A stretch of 64,000 nt of DNA from Tanypteryx hageni (Eukaryota > Arthropoda > Insecta > Odonata > Petaluridae), in NCBI GenBank assembly GCA_028673005.1, contig CM054120.1, positions 59,084,057 through 59,148,056 of the forward strand, read 5' to 3'. Every line of letters begins with the position of its first letter. Position 1 is the stretch's first letter. The position numbers and the translations under genes are program-made. Under the pieces are notes generated by a model. It searched no databases. It was not told the DNA's origin and was given only the letters and a program-made list of their open reading frames with translations. Shown piece by piece: positions 22,015 to 36,960 of the stretch.

Positions 22015-24290
22015 AAAATCAGTTCTATGTGTTAGCTTAAGGTGCGGATCACAAGTGATCACTATAACGAATAATATAAATCCCTTTTCATTTATAGTAC
22101 ACTTTCATGAAGAACGTGATATATATTTTAAAGGAAACTTTTTTGAGAATAATTCTCAACTTACGATTTTACGATAATTTAAAGGCTGGAGATACATTCC
22201 AAAATTGTGATCTTGGCAAGCTTAGATGTTGATATTTTCCTAAAAATGTCTTAATATATCAAGATTACAAAACACTGATTGTTATATCGTTATGCCAGTC
22301 AACCCTTTTCATTCATTCTTTTTGAGCAATAGATTTGACGTTTATATGACCTGCTATAATATGAAATGGGTTCTATTACCAGCGTGTAAGAAAACCATGT
22401 CAACGTTGTCGACAAGTATCCTACGCTATTCAATTTCCAGGTTTAGTTAAGAACGAGCGATGACATTCTCTAGTATTGAAAATGATTGCTAGAAGACGTC
22501 AGGCAAGATGATACAAAAAAGCCTGGCCCGGCAATGGTTAGTAGAGATTGTCTCCGCCAGAGTGCAGGAGCTTATAGTCTTGCGGCAATGAACGAAAGTC
22601 AATGCATCGTATCGAATCGTAAATTTAAAGTGTTTTGCCTTGTGAGAGATAAAATTGGAATAAAGAAAGTGAAATTTTAGAAAATTATAGCTACGGCCAA
22701 TGTTTTACATTAAACAAACCGCATCGAAACATCAATAAAAATGCATTAATTTTTCGAAACTGTAAAAATAAAAGTAATTTTTAAACGTTTACACCTGATG
22801 TGCAAATTTTATTCCTTTTCGTAGAAAAAAACGACGAAAATAAGAAGGAAAAAAAACAATATTACGCCTGCAGGGGAGGCCAGAGCTCACCATTCGGAGA
22901 AATAAACAAGTGGGGATGTACACGGGTTCCCCGTGGTACAGAAGTACTTTTCGTCAAATTCGCCGTAAAATAATCGTATAATGATATATTTGCTTTGATG
23001 TCAGAAAATTATTTTTCCTTCTATTGTGGAAACCCTGCTTTTTAGATCCTTTTTTATCACGTTCATTTCGTTTTGCCATTCTATACTTATCATAAAAAAC
23101 GAAATTTCTTTGAAATCCGTTCAGACAATACCTTCGAAATAAATAGTTACAGAGAAATTCTAACTTGATATTGTGGTGGCCCTGTTTAGTCGGCCCGGTT
23201 GAAATATAATAATTTTTTTATTCATTTATATGAAGATTATGTACATCATGCCGACAATTCTCTAGAATTACATCTAAAAGACATATTATTTTACTTTTTA
23301 CTGTGGTACCCCTGCTCTTTAGCTCCGCTTTAAACATCTTGATTTCATTATGGTATGTTGTACTAATCCTATATAAAAAATTTAATTGAAATTCGTTCAG
23401 CCAATTTCTTCCAACTCCATAATAAGTGAAAGAAATTGATTTGCAATTGTGGCATCCCTGATTAGCCGATTCAGTTAAATCTGCGTTTATTGTTTTCTAT
23501 ATATGTGTATATTATAAATATTAAATTTGTTTGAAATTGATGAATATATTACAACAAAAGTATGTGTAATAAGTTTTTTATTTGTTTTATTGTGTTAGCC
23601 CTGATTTCTACATCTATACTAAGCATGTTGATTTTTTTTCTATATGTTACACACCTCCATACAAAATTTCATTGAAATCGGTTCAGCCAATTACTTCCCA
23701 ATTCATAATTACCGAAAAGTTTAACTTTGCAATTGTTGCACTCCCGCTTAGTCGATCTTATCCAAATATTTCATTTTGGCCATTAATTTATGTGAATATT
23801 TTATGTACTAAATTTGGTTAAAATCGGTTAAGCCAATTCTTCCGTGCGGACGTACGGACGGACGGACGGACATCACAAAGATAATTGTGCTTTTCAGTAA
23901 TGACGAAAAATACAAAAATCCATTTACTCAGCATGCCTTATTGCTAGAGTATTTTCGTATAAAATACGCTACACATTGCTGTTCATTCTCAAAAATGTTA
24001 TAAATGCTTTATAAAATCCTCATCGCTTTTCTGTTTCCTTTAAGAATTCGTAAGTTTGAATTTTGGGGTGGCACCGGTAGTTTTCCCCCAAAGATGTACC
24101 GCTACAAATTTGTTTCTTGTCCATCCTTTAACCTCTTCTACCCTCACAAGATCCACTTCTCGTTTCATTCAACACAAAAATGCAATTTGGTGATGCTCGA
24201 ATATTCGAATATTAGTGGAATAAGATTTCATAATATTTCTCGCGCTTGCACCACAGTACTAATAAAGTTTACCCTTCGCTTCATGTTCAC
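22015..24290 (+). repeat. Long dispersed repeat, segment C, copy 1
   Basis: From GTTAGCTTAAGGTGCGGATC to GTTTACCCTTCGCTTCATG this stretch is collinear with 32690-34925 and, with a deletion at its start, 59078-60486. Landmarks are GGCCCGGCAATGGTTAGTAG (22526), the inverted 146-bp array (23100-23840), GGACGGACGGACGGACATC (23854) and GGCACCGGTAGTTTTCCCCC (24070). No conserved open frame is present. It is non-coding and of unknown class. Confidence 0.8.
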
Positions 24291-24409
24291 GAATGGGCTG
24301 AAACAGTCATCATTTTATTTTTGTCAATATAAAATTACATGCATGATAAAACATTGATGTAGGTAAAAGAGATGATTTATTCTAATTTCTACGATAACAA
24401 TTGCGACAG

Positions 24410-25151
24410 AGTCGTTGACTACGCTAAATGATTTAGTTTCAGTTTTAAAATTTATTTTCAACAGAAACAACGCGTGGTGGCAAAAAAATTAAGCATTCAC
24501 GAATAACATGAGCTAATTACGTCTCGTTAATTTCTTTTGTGTAGTACAGCCAGAAAATATTTAATTTCCTTATAGATTATATCTGTTTTGATTATATGGT
24601 CGTTGATACATTAAATGTTTTTAAAACTTGCCTTTTTGATACTCTTTCATAGGCCCCTTTCTACTAATGCCAATAGCGGAAATTAAGACATTTAATTAAA
24701 AGGGTTCGATCAATACCAAGCTCCAGTTAATCATTGTGCCTAGAAATATTTCGGCAGCAGCCACTCTTTTTCTCAACATTACCAATAAATCTTTTTCATA
24801 TAAATTGCTTCTCATTTTTCGTTTAAGTGTAACATTAAAAGCAAACTTGTCCCTCCGGTATGTAGAGATTATATTCTCACTCTTTGTTAAATCAGCCCTG
24901 GCTCTTAATTTTTGGCGCTGACGCCGATTTCTGAAGCAAAGTTGTCCTTTCCTGGTTTATTTTCATAGTTTTTATGTAATTAATTGCAGTACAGCAAAGT
25001 ATACATTTGTGCTGTGAAAATGTTAACCTTCGAATGTGATTAAAAGCAGTGGAAATAAAGAAAAAGTGGTTATCTCAATCTTTGAGTTAGGTGTCCTTAC
25101 GATAAGCACAAGTAAAGAACTATATATTTTTTCACGTGGCAAATGTTCAAC
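24410..25151 (+). repeat. Repeat segment R2, + copy
   Basis: From ACGCTAAATGATTTAG to GTGGCAAATGTTCAACAGT this 0.74-kb piece is the reverse complement of about 35447-36178. Shared phrases include CAACGCGTGGTGGCAAAAAA (24470) and CTAGAAATATTTCGGCAGC (24740). Homology stops sharply at GTTCAACAGT in both copies, suggesting an element boundary or a recombination junction. No gene inside. Confidence 0.8.
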
Positions 25152-25156
25152 AGTAA

Positions 25157-27084
25157 GAGTAAGGGGAAGTAATGAACAAAATATTTTATTTTGTTAAATA
25201 ACGATCAGCTATTTAATAGGGGAGTTATTTTAGAAAACGCATTTCTCAAGTCTTACATTTGTTAACTTTTCGTAAAAAGGGAAAAATTGTCTCGTTTTCA
25301 TGATATTAAAGGGGTTTTAGGTCTTGATTATTTTTTATAAATACTAACATGCAAGCGACAAGAAATCATAGAGCTGAGAGACTAAATCAGCCATACGGAC
25401 TGACTTCTCTGAGTAATCAGATGGATAAATATGTGGATTGAATATTACTTAACACTTTTAAGACGAGCGGTTTATATTTCCGCGCATGTTATACAGGTAT
25501 TTACATTGATTAATTGTCTATGGAATCCATAAAACATTAACATTAACGAATTATTCAAACAGTTAGAAATATTAAATTGTCGAATGATTTCTCTTTCATG
25601 CATACATCTGGTTTCTAGATTGAATAGTGTTTTCATTAAGGTTTTTAAAATAATTATAAATGAGGTACGTTATTAGGTGGTGCGTAGGGTGAGCAGACAC
25701 TTTTTAACACATAAATAGTATGCAATATTACTTTTCCCTTAGCTACGTCAATGGACTCTTTTTTATTAGTTGTAATAAAAAAGTGGTATTTCCTTAAGAG
25801 AGAAAATAAACTGTAATAATAGATATCGATTCCATATCGAACGATTTATATGGAGGTACATAACACTAGATGTTTTTTTGCCTTTTCGTTGTTTAACAAA
25901 ATCAAACAATTTTGTACAAATTTCACCTATCAGTCTGTATAAGTGTTATTATCAATATTTCGCGTGTAAACTTTTCTAGTTATGTTAAGCGGTGATAAAC
26001 CTCTTCTAATCTAACTTAGAATGAAAATATATGTAAAATAATATAATATCATTGTTAAAACTCAACATCTTATTTAGTTGTTATTGATTAAGGGTTTCTA
26101 ATAGATAAAATATAGAAACCCATGGCGCCAAGCGGAAATATAAGTTTAGTGAAGCTATATCTTGGCAGTATCCTTCAACAGAGATGACGATGATACAGAT
26201 GTCTCAAAGGGCAACCGCATAATGATGATATGTTAATACAAAATCTGAAGAAGATTAACCCTGGGGCACGCTTTTTTACATTTTCTTACCACATCAATGT
26301 AAACTTTTTGTTTTCAAAATATTTGGTCACCTCAGTGATACTTCAAAAATTGAACCGATATGCCTGGGGCGGGGGTATCAAACACAAGGTCCGCGAAGCA
26401 AGATACTTCATAATTTTACGCAGCTCAAACTCAAACGTATTTATTTTTTAATATTTTTAAATAATTCGCTAAGTTGAAAAGGAAGCATTTTAAAATATAT
26501 TTTGCAGAGGTTTTCACATAATTCTAAATCGTATTTTAGAAGTGCTTTACTTTGTTTCAAACGGTACTCAACGATTATATTTCCTATATACGGTCTTAAA
26601 CTTCATTAGAATACATACCGGATACTTCTCACTTCGTTCACTACACATCAAACTAACTGAACTATAAATTGCACAGATATAGAAATGAATGATATTTGAG
26701 TAAAGTCTGAGTTTATTTAAATGATAAAGATGTCAAATTACCTTATCAGAGGAATGATAAAAGCCTTAGCATCCGTTGATTACTAAAAATAGGTTTTTAA
26801 CTTCAGACATCTATATCTATCTACATGTATCTATGTCTATAAGCAACTCTTTGTTAAACTGAAACTACCTCAAATAAATTTTCAACGTATGCGTTTGACG
26901 ATAAATGAGAATAATTTCCGAGTAATTACGCTAAGCTGGATTTTTACATTTAATAAACTCGCGTAAAATAAAGTGAAATCGAACTTTGTGAGATGTGAAT
27001 ATTTAATATACATTTCTCTCTTCTAATTGATTCGTGTTCGCTCATTTCTTAATCATGGCATCAGAATCCTCTTAAAATTATTTG
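25157..27084 (+). repeat. Long dispersed repeat, segment A, copy 1
   Basis: Collinear with 28020-30345 and with 43468-56820 after removing inserted elements. Landmarks are ACATGCAAGCGACAAGAAAT (25348), AACCCATGGCGCCAAGCGG (26117), GATATGTTAATACAAAATCTG (26226) and ATCAGAGGAATGATAAAAGC (26745). It lacks about 0.27 kb present in the other two copies (29320-29710). Its reading of the hAT and CR1 target sites is uninterrupted. Non-coding. Confidence 0.8.
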
Positions 27085-30000
27085 TTTTACATCGCATTCT
27101 CCCTATCCCTGCCAACGTCCTCTATCCTATATCTATCCTCGACTACTTCTTACTTTTATTAACCCTTAGTCCTAACCTAATAGGGTAGACTAAGACTATC
27201 TTCAGCTCTGAAATTCCATGATATTGCCAAATCGCAAACCTGAAGGAACCGAAGGAAAAACAGAGACAGCGGTAGACCACGATGTCCGAACGTGGCTGCT
27301 AAGTGGCTGATTGGAGTATTTCCTGAGAGATCCATCGCTCAACTATTCAAACAGTTGGAAATATTAAAATGTCGAATGATTTCTCTTTCATGCATTCATC
27401 CCGTTGCTAGAATAAATAGTGTGTTGATTAAGATTTGCTTTAAAATCATGTCGCTAACTTAGTGTCATTACAAAAATTAATGATCGCTCGTGGACTATCA
27501 AATTTGTAGAACGAGCAAATAAAATCTTGCAAAATTTTTCATGGTCGTATGTAGGCAAAATATTTTCAAAAATCCAAATGGAAATATTTACGAAATTGAA
27601 GTCATCCTATCTTCAAATGGCGATAGTTTATAAAACCTTTTTTGAGACAATTAATTTTATTTATTATCGATCGGTCATAGGCTCCGAACTTGAATAATGT
27701 TCGGACGAAATTTCGCTGCCGCTCGCACGCGACACTCGGCAGTAGAACGCAATCGATTGATTTTTCATACCTCCGGTTTTATTTTCATGGCCTCTTTGAT
27801 TTTGTATGCTGCTATTGTGTCTTTCGAATCCGCTATATCGGGTATTAATTCTGTGCTCCTGCATGTGTTAGTGATGGGTTATCGTTGCTTTTGTACCCCT
27901 TCGTATGTACTCGTCCCCTGGTACAAAGGATTAGGGCCTTAGGCTTAACTGAAAGCTTGTCAAACTCTATGCCACATCCAACCTAGGAAGGGTACGATGA
28001 AGCATGGGTTTTTAAAGGGTAAGGGAAAGAATGGACAAAATATATTATTTTGTTATTTAACGAACAGCTATTTATTAGGGGATTTATTTTAGTCTTACAT
28101 TTGTTAACTTTTCCTAAAAAGGGAAAAGTTGACTCCTTTTCATGATATTAAAGGTGTTTTCGGTCTTGGATATTTTTTATAAATACCAACATGCGAGCGA
28201 CAAGAAATCATAGCTATAGACACATGCAGGCCGAGGGACTAAAACAACTATACGGACGGACTTCTCTGAGTAATAAAATGGATAAATATGTGGATTAAGT
28301 ATTACTTTATAATTTAAAGACGAGCGGTTTATTTTCCGCACAGGCAATACAGTTATTTACATTGGTTAATTGTCATTGGGATCCATAATACATTAGCATT
28401 AACGAACTATTCAAACAGTTGGAAACATAAAATTGTCGAATGATTTCTCTTTCAGGCATTCATATCGTTGCTAGATTAAATAATGTTTGCATTAAGATTT
28501 ATAAAATATTTATAAATAAGTAACATTATTAGGTGACGCGTACGGTGAGCAATCACACCTTTTAAGCCATAAAGACTATGTAATCTTTCCTTTTCCTTAG
28601 TTATGTCAATGAACTCATTTTTATTAGTTATAATAAAAAAGTGGTATGTCCTTAAGAGAAAAAATAAATTGTAATAATCGATATCGATTTCAAATCGATC
28701 GATTTATATGGAGGAACAATAGTCTAGATGTTTTTTGCCTTTTCGTTGGTTAACAAAATCAAACAATTTTGTATAACTTTCACCTATTAATCTGTATAAG
28801 TGTAATTATCAATATTTCGCGTGTAAACTTTTCTAGATATGTTAAGCGGTGATAAACCGCTACCAATCTAACTCAGAATAAAATTATATGTAAACTAATA
28901 TAATATCGATGTTAAAACTCAACAACTCAACATTTATTTGTTATTGATTAATGGTTTCTAATAGAAAAAATATAGAAACCCATGGCGCCACGCGGAAATA
29001 TAAATTTAGTGAAGCCATATCAAGGCAGGATCCTTCATCAGAGATGATGATGATACAGATGCCTCAAAGGCCTACTGCATAATGAAGATATGTTAATACA
29101 AAATCTGAAGAAGATTTACCCTGTGGCACGCTTTATTATGTTTTCTTACCGCATCAATATAATCTTTTTGATTTCGAAAAATCTAGCCACCTCAGTGACA
29201 CTTCAAAAATTCCTTTACACACTTGAACCGATATTCCTAGGGCAGGGGTTTCAAACACGAGGCCCGCGAAGCAAGTTTCTTCATAATTTGACGCAGCTAA
29301 AACTCAAACTTATTTATTATAGAATATTTTTAATTAATCCTAGAAATTTATAAAGTAACACCTCGAAAATATCCGCAGTTTAATTTTCATTTCCATTTTA
29401 AAACACTCTACGCAGGTTGGGTTTTGAATAATGATCTTATCATGGATGCGGCCCGCGGATTTGTTGCGGTGCCTAATTGCAGCCCGCAAATTTAGTGCAA
29501 ACGTATAGTCCACGCTCAGCCGAGTAACATTTGGTAGTGTCATGCTAACTGGTCTGAAATGTTTCGAAACCGATATCCAAAAAATATCTGAATCTAGGCT
29601 GATGTTCGTTCCAAATTTTGGAATTGTCTAATCTAATAAAATGTTGTCAAATTTCTGAAAGTTCCGCACTCCGTCCTTAAAACGACGCGCTTTTATATAC
29701 GAAGGATAGAAATATATTTTAATCGCTATGTTGAAGTGGAAGCATTTCAAAATATATTTTGCGGAGGTTTTCACAGAATTCTAAATCGTTTTTCAGAAAT
29801 TCATTAGTTTGTTTCAATCGGTTCTTAAGGATATTTTTCTTATATACGGTCTTAAACTTCATAAGAATACAAAACGGATACTTTTCACTTCCTTCACTAC
29901 AATCCAAACTAACTGAACTATAAATTGCACAGGTCTAGAAGTGAATGATATTTGAGTAAAGTCTGAGTTTATTTAAATGATAAAGATGTCAAATTACCTT

Positions 30001-33000
30001 ATCAGAGGAATGATAAAAGCCTTAGCATCCGTTGATTACTAAAAATAGGTTTTTTACTTCAGACATCTATGTCTATCTACATGTGTCTATGTCTATATGC
30101 AACTCTTTGTTAAAATGAAACTACTCAAATAAATTTTCAACCTATGCGCTTGAAAAAAAATGAGAATAATTTCCGAGTATTTCCGCTAAGCTGGATTTTT
30201 ACATTTAATATACTCGCGTAAAATATAGTGAAATGGCACTTTTTGATAAATGATTATTTGATATTCATTTCTCTCTTTAAATTGACACGTGTTCGCCCAT
30301 TTCCTAATCATGGCCTCAGAATCCTCATAAAATTATTTGTTTTGTGTCGCATTCTCCCTATACATGCCAGCGTCCTCTTTCCTATATCTATCCTCGACTA
30401 CTTCTCACTTTTATTAATCCTTAGTCCCAACCTACTATGGTAGACTAAGACTAACTTCGGTTCTGAAATTTCATGATATTGCCAAATCGCAAACATGAAG
30501 GAACCAAAGGAAAAACAGAGACAGCGGTAGACCATGCTGTCCGAACGTGACTGCTCAGTGGCTGATTGGAATATTTCCTGACAGATCCATCGCTCTAATT
30601 TGTATTGGTTTTCAGAGCTCAATTTAGGCTATCATAGTAGACTCCTTTACCACATCCTACTTCACCCACAATTCCTTTACTGCTTTGCAGCATACCGTTT
30701 TCTCTTTTCACCTTTCATTCCTTGTCTCCTTACTACATTTTCACTTTCCTTTCATTCTCTCTCAAATTATCCATAAAACCTCTCTCTCAATTTTTCTTTG
30801 CCTCTCTTACACATACTAATATTTCCCTCTCTATCTGTCCTCTCTCACATCCACCACATCCTTTCATATATTCTGTCCCTTCTATCTTAGTTTAACTATA
30901 TTTTCGTGATAGAGCATCACGAGCAAGCGAAGAAAAACGAAACATATCCAGAAAAATAATCGCCTTACTACCGATAAAAAACACGGGACAATGTAATATT
31001 TTTGTAATATTATCATTTCAAATAAACAAAATCCTCGTAGTTTGAGTAATTTCGTTTTTCAGCTGACGGGCTAATCTAAAAATTAGCCAAATAAGAACAC
31101 CTTAATATTTCATAATATATAAGAAATCAAACGAAAATTAATAATTGAAACTTCTTATGCAGATATGCTAATATGAAAAAGTGTTTTACTTTTGAGATTT
31201 GTTTAGAATTGCGAACTTAAAAATCTTTATGAATTTATTATTACTAAAGATTTCCCCTTTGAAAATCGACGAAAAAGTTACACGTATTTATATTCACCCA
31301 GAAAGTGAAGCACTTGAAATGTATTACACTCGAATACTGCTATTTATACTACTGATTAATCGATAAAATCTTTGTAATTTTTTGTGATGTTAAATTCTTG
31401 CATCTATATACCTTGCTCTTTTTCTCAGGAGTGAATTTGCCAGTCTCTGGGTCCACTGGGTCCGTTGTTCTTCCCCTTCGATTTTCCTGTTATTTTCTAG
31501 CTTCGCGTCTTAATCCGCCATTTTTTATTCCGTTGCTTGTTGGTTTCAATTGAACGTTTTCGTCTTTTTCTTAGAGCTTGATCTAAACTTTGCGGGTGCG
31601 ACATACTAATCTCTAGAATGTAATATTCTGTGGAAGTACTACAGTTAGCATCCTGTCACGCGCATTTCACTCCCCTCTACCGAACAGTTCTCTTCCCACC
31701 CTACCTCCCCTACTGCCGTGCGCAGGGGAAAATATGTATTGGCAGTAACAAAGCAGCTCACTTCCCTCCTTATCGTCCTTCCAAAGTGCTCCGGGACAAC
31801 AATGCGTCGGAACATCTTACCGAAATTCAACTTTGATTTTTCTAAAATCGAAGATTTAAATCGACGATTATTTTCCCGCGATATTTTCGACAAATATTGA
31901 AGCTTACTCAAAGGTTTGGTAGTTTCCGACGCTTATTTTTCTCAAAAATCGAATACTAAAATCGACGCATATTTTTCATAAAAATCGGTGACGATTTTAG
32001 CCGTTTACTTTATTATATTTTACGAGAATTAGTAGTTTTCGATTTTAATATTTCCTAAAAAGTGATCACTCTCGTTGTTTGTTTTTCCTAAAAATGGACC
32101 ACGTATATCAACGTTCATTTTTATACATTTAATTGTTGTTTGTTTTCGACGTATAGTATATTTCTTAAAAGGCGTTATCTAATAACGACGTTTCTTTAAA
32201 TACATTTCTTGGATTTTATCAAGAATAGTGTTATAAATTGAATTCCTTCCAATTAAATATAACTAAAAGTGTATAAATAAGAATAATTTTTTGAAGTTAT
32301 TAACTTTTATAAAGCGCACAAAAATTGTAAAAATAAAAATATGACAATTTTTTATAATTAACTAAAATAAAACGTACTGAATAAAAAAATAAATTAACAA
32401 TTTTAAAGAAATATTAAATATGTAAATGTTGTGTTGAATTCTTTAGGACATCTGAACTAATAATTGTAATTGCAAAAATTTAATATATATTCAGCCATTT
32501 AAATTACTTTTTCATTCAGTGCACAGGTTCTAAATGCTTTAGTTAATTTCAGAAATTTTTGCAAGCATAATTATCGAAGAGTATATTTCCTATATATGAC
32601 AACTATCCGTCAAGGACGTAATCTGAAGTTTCCTGATTCCTCTTAAATTTCACCCTAAAATGTCAATTAATTGTATTTTACGATTTTAAATCATTTCTAT
32701 ATGTTAGCTTAAGGTATGGATCGCAAGTGATCACTATAATGAACAATATAAATCGTTTTTCACTTATAGTAGAATTTCATGAAGAACGTGATATTTATTT
32801 TAAGGGTAACTCTTTGGGAGTAATTCTCAACTTACGATTTAACGATAATATATAGGCTGGCGATACATTCTAAAATTGTGATCATGGAAACCTTAGATTA
32901 TGATATTTTCCTAAAAATGATTTAATATGTCAAGATTACAGAACATTGATTTTTAAGTCGTTATGCCATTCAGCCCTATTCATTAATTATTTTGAGCAAT

Positions 33001-35151
33001 AGATTTTTGACATTTATATGACCTGTTATAATATGAAATGTGTTCTATCACCAACGTGTAAGTATAACATGTCAACGCTTTCAATAAATATCCTACGCTA
33101 TTCAATTTCCCGGTTTAGTTAAGAGCGATCGATGACATTTTCTAGTAGTGAAAATTTTTGCTAGTAGACGGCAGGCAAGAAAGGAAGAAAGCTTGGCCCG
33201 GCAATGGTTAGTAGAGCTTGTCTCCGCCAGAGGGCAGGAGCTTAAAGTGTAGCGGTAAAGAGCGAAAGTCAATGCATCGTATCGTATCGTAAATTTAAAG
33301 TGTTTTGCCTTGTGAGAGATAAAATTGGAATGAAGAAAGTAAAATTTTAGAAAATTATAGCTACCGCAAAAGTTTTAAATCCACCAAACAGCATCGAAAC
33401 ATCTATAAAATTGTATTAATTTTTCGAAACAGTAAAAATAAAAGTAATTTTTAAACGTCTGCATTTGATTTGCAAATTTAATTCCTTTCCGTAGAAAAAA
33501 GACGTAAATAAGAAATAAAAAAATCAATTTTAGGCTAGAGCTCGCCATTCTGGGAAATAAACAAGGAGAGATGTACACAGGTTCCCGGTGGTACAGAAGT
33601 ACTTTTCGTCAAACTCGCCGTGGTTCAATCGTTTACTAATATATTTGCTTTGATGTCAGAAATTATTATTCCTTATATTGTGAAACTTTGCTTTTTAGAT
33701 CCGTTTTAAACACGTTCATTTCGTTTTGCCATTCTACACTCATCTTACAAGCGAAATTTCTTTGAAATCCGTTCTGCCTATACCTTCGAAATTAATAGTT
33801 ACAGAAAAATTCTAACTTTGATATTGTGGTGGCCCTGTTTAGTTGGCTTCGTTGAAATATAATAATTTTGTTATTTATTTACATGAAGAATATGTACGTC
33901 CTATTTGGTTAAAATCCATGCCGTCAGTTCTCTAGAATTACATCTAAAAGTCATATTATTTTACTTTTTAATTTTAATTTTAACATCTTGATTTCTATAT
34001 GGTATGTTGTTATATAAAAATTTGATTGAAATTCGTTTAGCCAATTTCTTACAACTCCATAATAAGTGAAAAAATTTAATTTGTAATTGTGGCATCCCTG
34101 TTTGGCCGATTCAATTAAATCTGCGGTTTTTGTTTTCTATATATGTGTACATTATAAATATTAAATTTGGTTAAATTTGATGCAGACATTGCAACACAAG
34201 TTCTGTAAAAAATGATTTTTATTTGTTTTATGGTGGCAGCCTTGATTTCTTTATCTATATTAAGCATCTTGATTTCGTTTCTATATGTTACACGCCTCCA
34301 TATCATGTTTTATGGAAATCGGTTCAGCCAATTCCTTCCAAATTCATAATTATCGAAAAGTTTAACTTTTAAAATGTGGCAACCCCGCTGAGTCGATCTT
34401 GTTCCAATATTTCATTTTGGCCATTAATTTATGTGAATATTCTATGTACTAAATTTGGTTGAAATCGGTTAAGCCAATTCTTCCCTGATATATACCGTCG
34501 GACGTACGGACGGATATCACAAAGATAATAGTGCTTTTCAGCAATGGCGAAAAGCACTAAAAACATTTACTCAGCATGTCTTATCGCTTGAGTATTTTCG
34601 TAAAAAATACACTACACATTGCTGTTTAGTCTGAAAAATATTATAAATGCTTTATAAAATCTTCATCGCTTTTCTGTTTCCTTTAAGAATTCGTAAGTTT
34701 GAATTTTGGGTTGGCACCGGTAGTTTTCCCCCAAAGATGCAACGCTAAAAATTTTTTCGTTGTCCATTCTTTCATCTCTTCTCTCATCTCATCTACTTCT
34801 TGTAACATTCAACACAAAAATGAAATTTTGTGCTGCTCGAATATTCGAATATTAGTGGAATAAGATTTCATAATATTTCTCGCGCTTGCACACAGTACTA
34901 ATAAAGTTTACCCTGTACTTCATGTTGTTCCTAATAAAGACTATAATAATTGATTTTTCGATTGAACATCCAATGCACTACGTACCTTCTTAGGCCAACT
35001 TAGTTTCATTAAGTACGAGCGCTTGCTCCTAGGTGGCAGGACGTATCTTACATTGAGTTACGCATTTCATTTAAAAAAATCCATGCATATAATTTTGAAA
35101 ATAATTCTTGAAATAGAGAGTTAAAACAAGTGATTATTTTAACTCTTAAAT
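27085..35151 (+). repeat. Large duplicated block D1 (about 8 kb, non-coding)
   Basis: This block is repeated as D2 from 42552 to 60702 once three foreign insertions are removed. Homology begins at TTTACATCGCATTCTCCC and ends at GATTATTTTAACTC, with different sequence outside on both sides. Within it are a rearranged start, segment A, a CT-rich stretch (30650-30890), an ATCGACG-rich stretch (31830-32000), segment R1 (about 32270-33010) and segment C with a 146-bp array. Short frames such as 27697-27942 and 31630-31836 recur in D2 but change mostly at amino-acid-altering positions, so I do not call them genes. Confidence 0.8.
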
Positions 35152-35446
35152 TTCATTTTCACATTTTTTAAAAAACGAAATTAAATTTTTCAGAAAGATA
35201 GAAGAGTTGGTACTCGAGTGATCTTTAAAATAAAAATCTTACGATACTCGCGATGATCCCCAGAACGCGTTTACTTATTCCCGTTCTTTAACAAATACAA
35301 ATTAGACATAGAAATTAGATTTCAATTTTACCATTTAATTTGTTAAGGATATTCTTAAAAACCCGTGTTGTTTTTATTTTGCTAAAACGATAGGATATAC
35401 TGTGGTCGTTCGTTTACTGAAGACGTTTTCTAGGAAAAAAGAGGAC

Positions 35447-36960
35447 TGTTGAACTTTTGCCACGCGAATAAATATATAGTTCTTTTAGTTGTGCTTCTCG
35501 TAAGGACATTTAACTCAAGGATTGAGATAACCACTCTTTCTTTATTTCAACTGCTTTGAATCACATTCAACGATTAACATTTTCACGGCACAAATGTTTA
35601 CTTTGCTGTAGTGTAATTAATTACGTAAAGACTATGTAATAAACCAGGAAAGGACAACTTTGCTTCAGAAATTGGCTTCAGCGCCAAAAATTAAGAGCCA
35701 GGCCTGATTTAAGAAAGAGTGCGAATATAATCTCTTCATACCGGAGACACATCATTGCTTTTAATCCTTCACTTAAATGAAAAATGAGCCGAAATTTATA
35801 TGAAAAATATTTATTGGTATAGTAGAGAAAAAGAGTTGATACTGCCGAAATATTTCTAGGCGCAAAGGTTAATTGGTGCCTGGTATTGATCGAACCCTTG
35901 TATTAAAAGGCTTAATTTCCACTATTGGAATTAGTAGAAAGGGGCCTATGAAGGAGTATTTAAGGGCTAGATTTAAAAAAATTTAATGTATCAACGACCG
36001 TCTCATCAAAACAGTTATAATGGAAATTAAATTTATAATTTTTATGGCTGTACTACACAAGAGAAAATACCGTGACGTAATTAGCTCATATTATTCGTGA
36101 ATGCTTAATTTTTTTGCCACCACGCGTTATTGCTGTTGAAAATACATTTTACAACTGAAAGTAAATCATTTAGCGTAGTAGTATACATGTCAAAAACTAT
36201 TGCTCAAAAACAACAAATGAAAAAGGTTGAATGGCATAACTATATAACAATCAGTGTTCTGTAAACTTAATATATTAAAATATTTTTTGGAAATTATCAG
36301 CATCTCAGATTACCAAGATCACAATTTTTTATGTAGTGCCAGCCTATATTTTATCGTTAAATCGTAAGTTGAGAATTACTCTCAAGAATGTTACCTTTAA
36401 AATGAATATCCCGTTCTTCATGAAATTCTACTATAAATGATAATCGATTTATATTATTCATTATAGTGATCACTTGCCATCCGCACCTTAAGCTAACATA
36501 TAGAAGTGATTTAAAATCGTAAAATAAAATTAATTGAAATTTTACTGTAAAATTTAAGAGGAATCATGAGACTTCAGATTATATCCATTACGTATATTTG
36601 TCATATATATGAAATTTACACAGCGATAATTATGCTTGCAAAAATTTCTGAAATTAACTAAAGCATTTAGAGCCTCTGCACTGAATGAAAAAATAATTTA
36701 AATGATTGAATTTATAGAGATATTGAATATATAAAATTTCTGTTGCAATTCCAATAATTAGATCAGATGACTTAAAGAATGCAACATAGGATTTATACGT
36801 TCAATATCTCTATAAATTAAATTATATAAATTACCTTTTCTTTCAGTGCATGTTATATAAGTTATTAATAACAAAATTATTATATTTTTATTTTTACACT
36901 TTTTGTGCGCTTTATAAACGTTATTAACTTAACAAATTTATTTTAATTTATTTTTAGTTT
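35447..36960 (-). repeat. Inverted deletion derivative of the 22.0-25.15 kb unit
   Basis: Read on the minus strand, 36960-36190 matches segment R1 (32270-33010, and 22015-22330), then jumps directly into R2 (24413-25151). The roughly 2 kb of segment C between them is missing. R1 also contains a small internal duplication here (36700 and 36800). With R1 at 32270-33010 it forms a 0.75-kb inverted repeat around a 3.2-kb spacer. Shared sharp outer ends suggest a mobile non-autonomous element, but no target duplication was found. Confidence 0.7.

Noticed and set aside
27697..27942. 81-codon frame repeated at 43162-43407 (FGRNFAAARTRHSAVERN...)
   Set aside because: Most differences between the two copies alter the amino acid and only about two are silent, so there is no sign of protein constraint. 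It recurs because the whole block is duplicated.
31630..31836. Frame repeated at 58110-58379 within D1 and D2
   Set aside because: The copies differ by indels that change frame and length, and there is no domain. It is repeat sequence.
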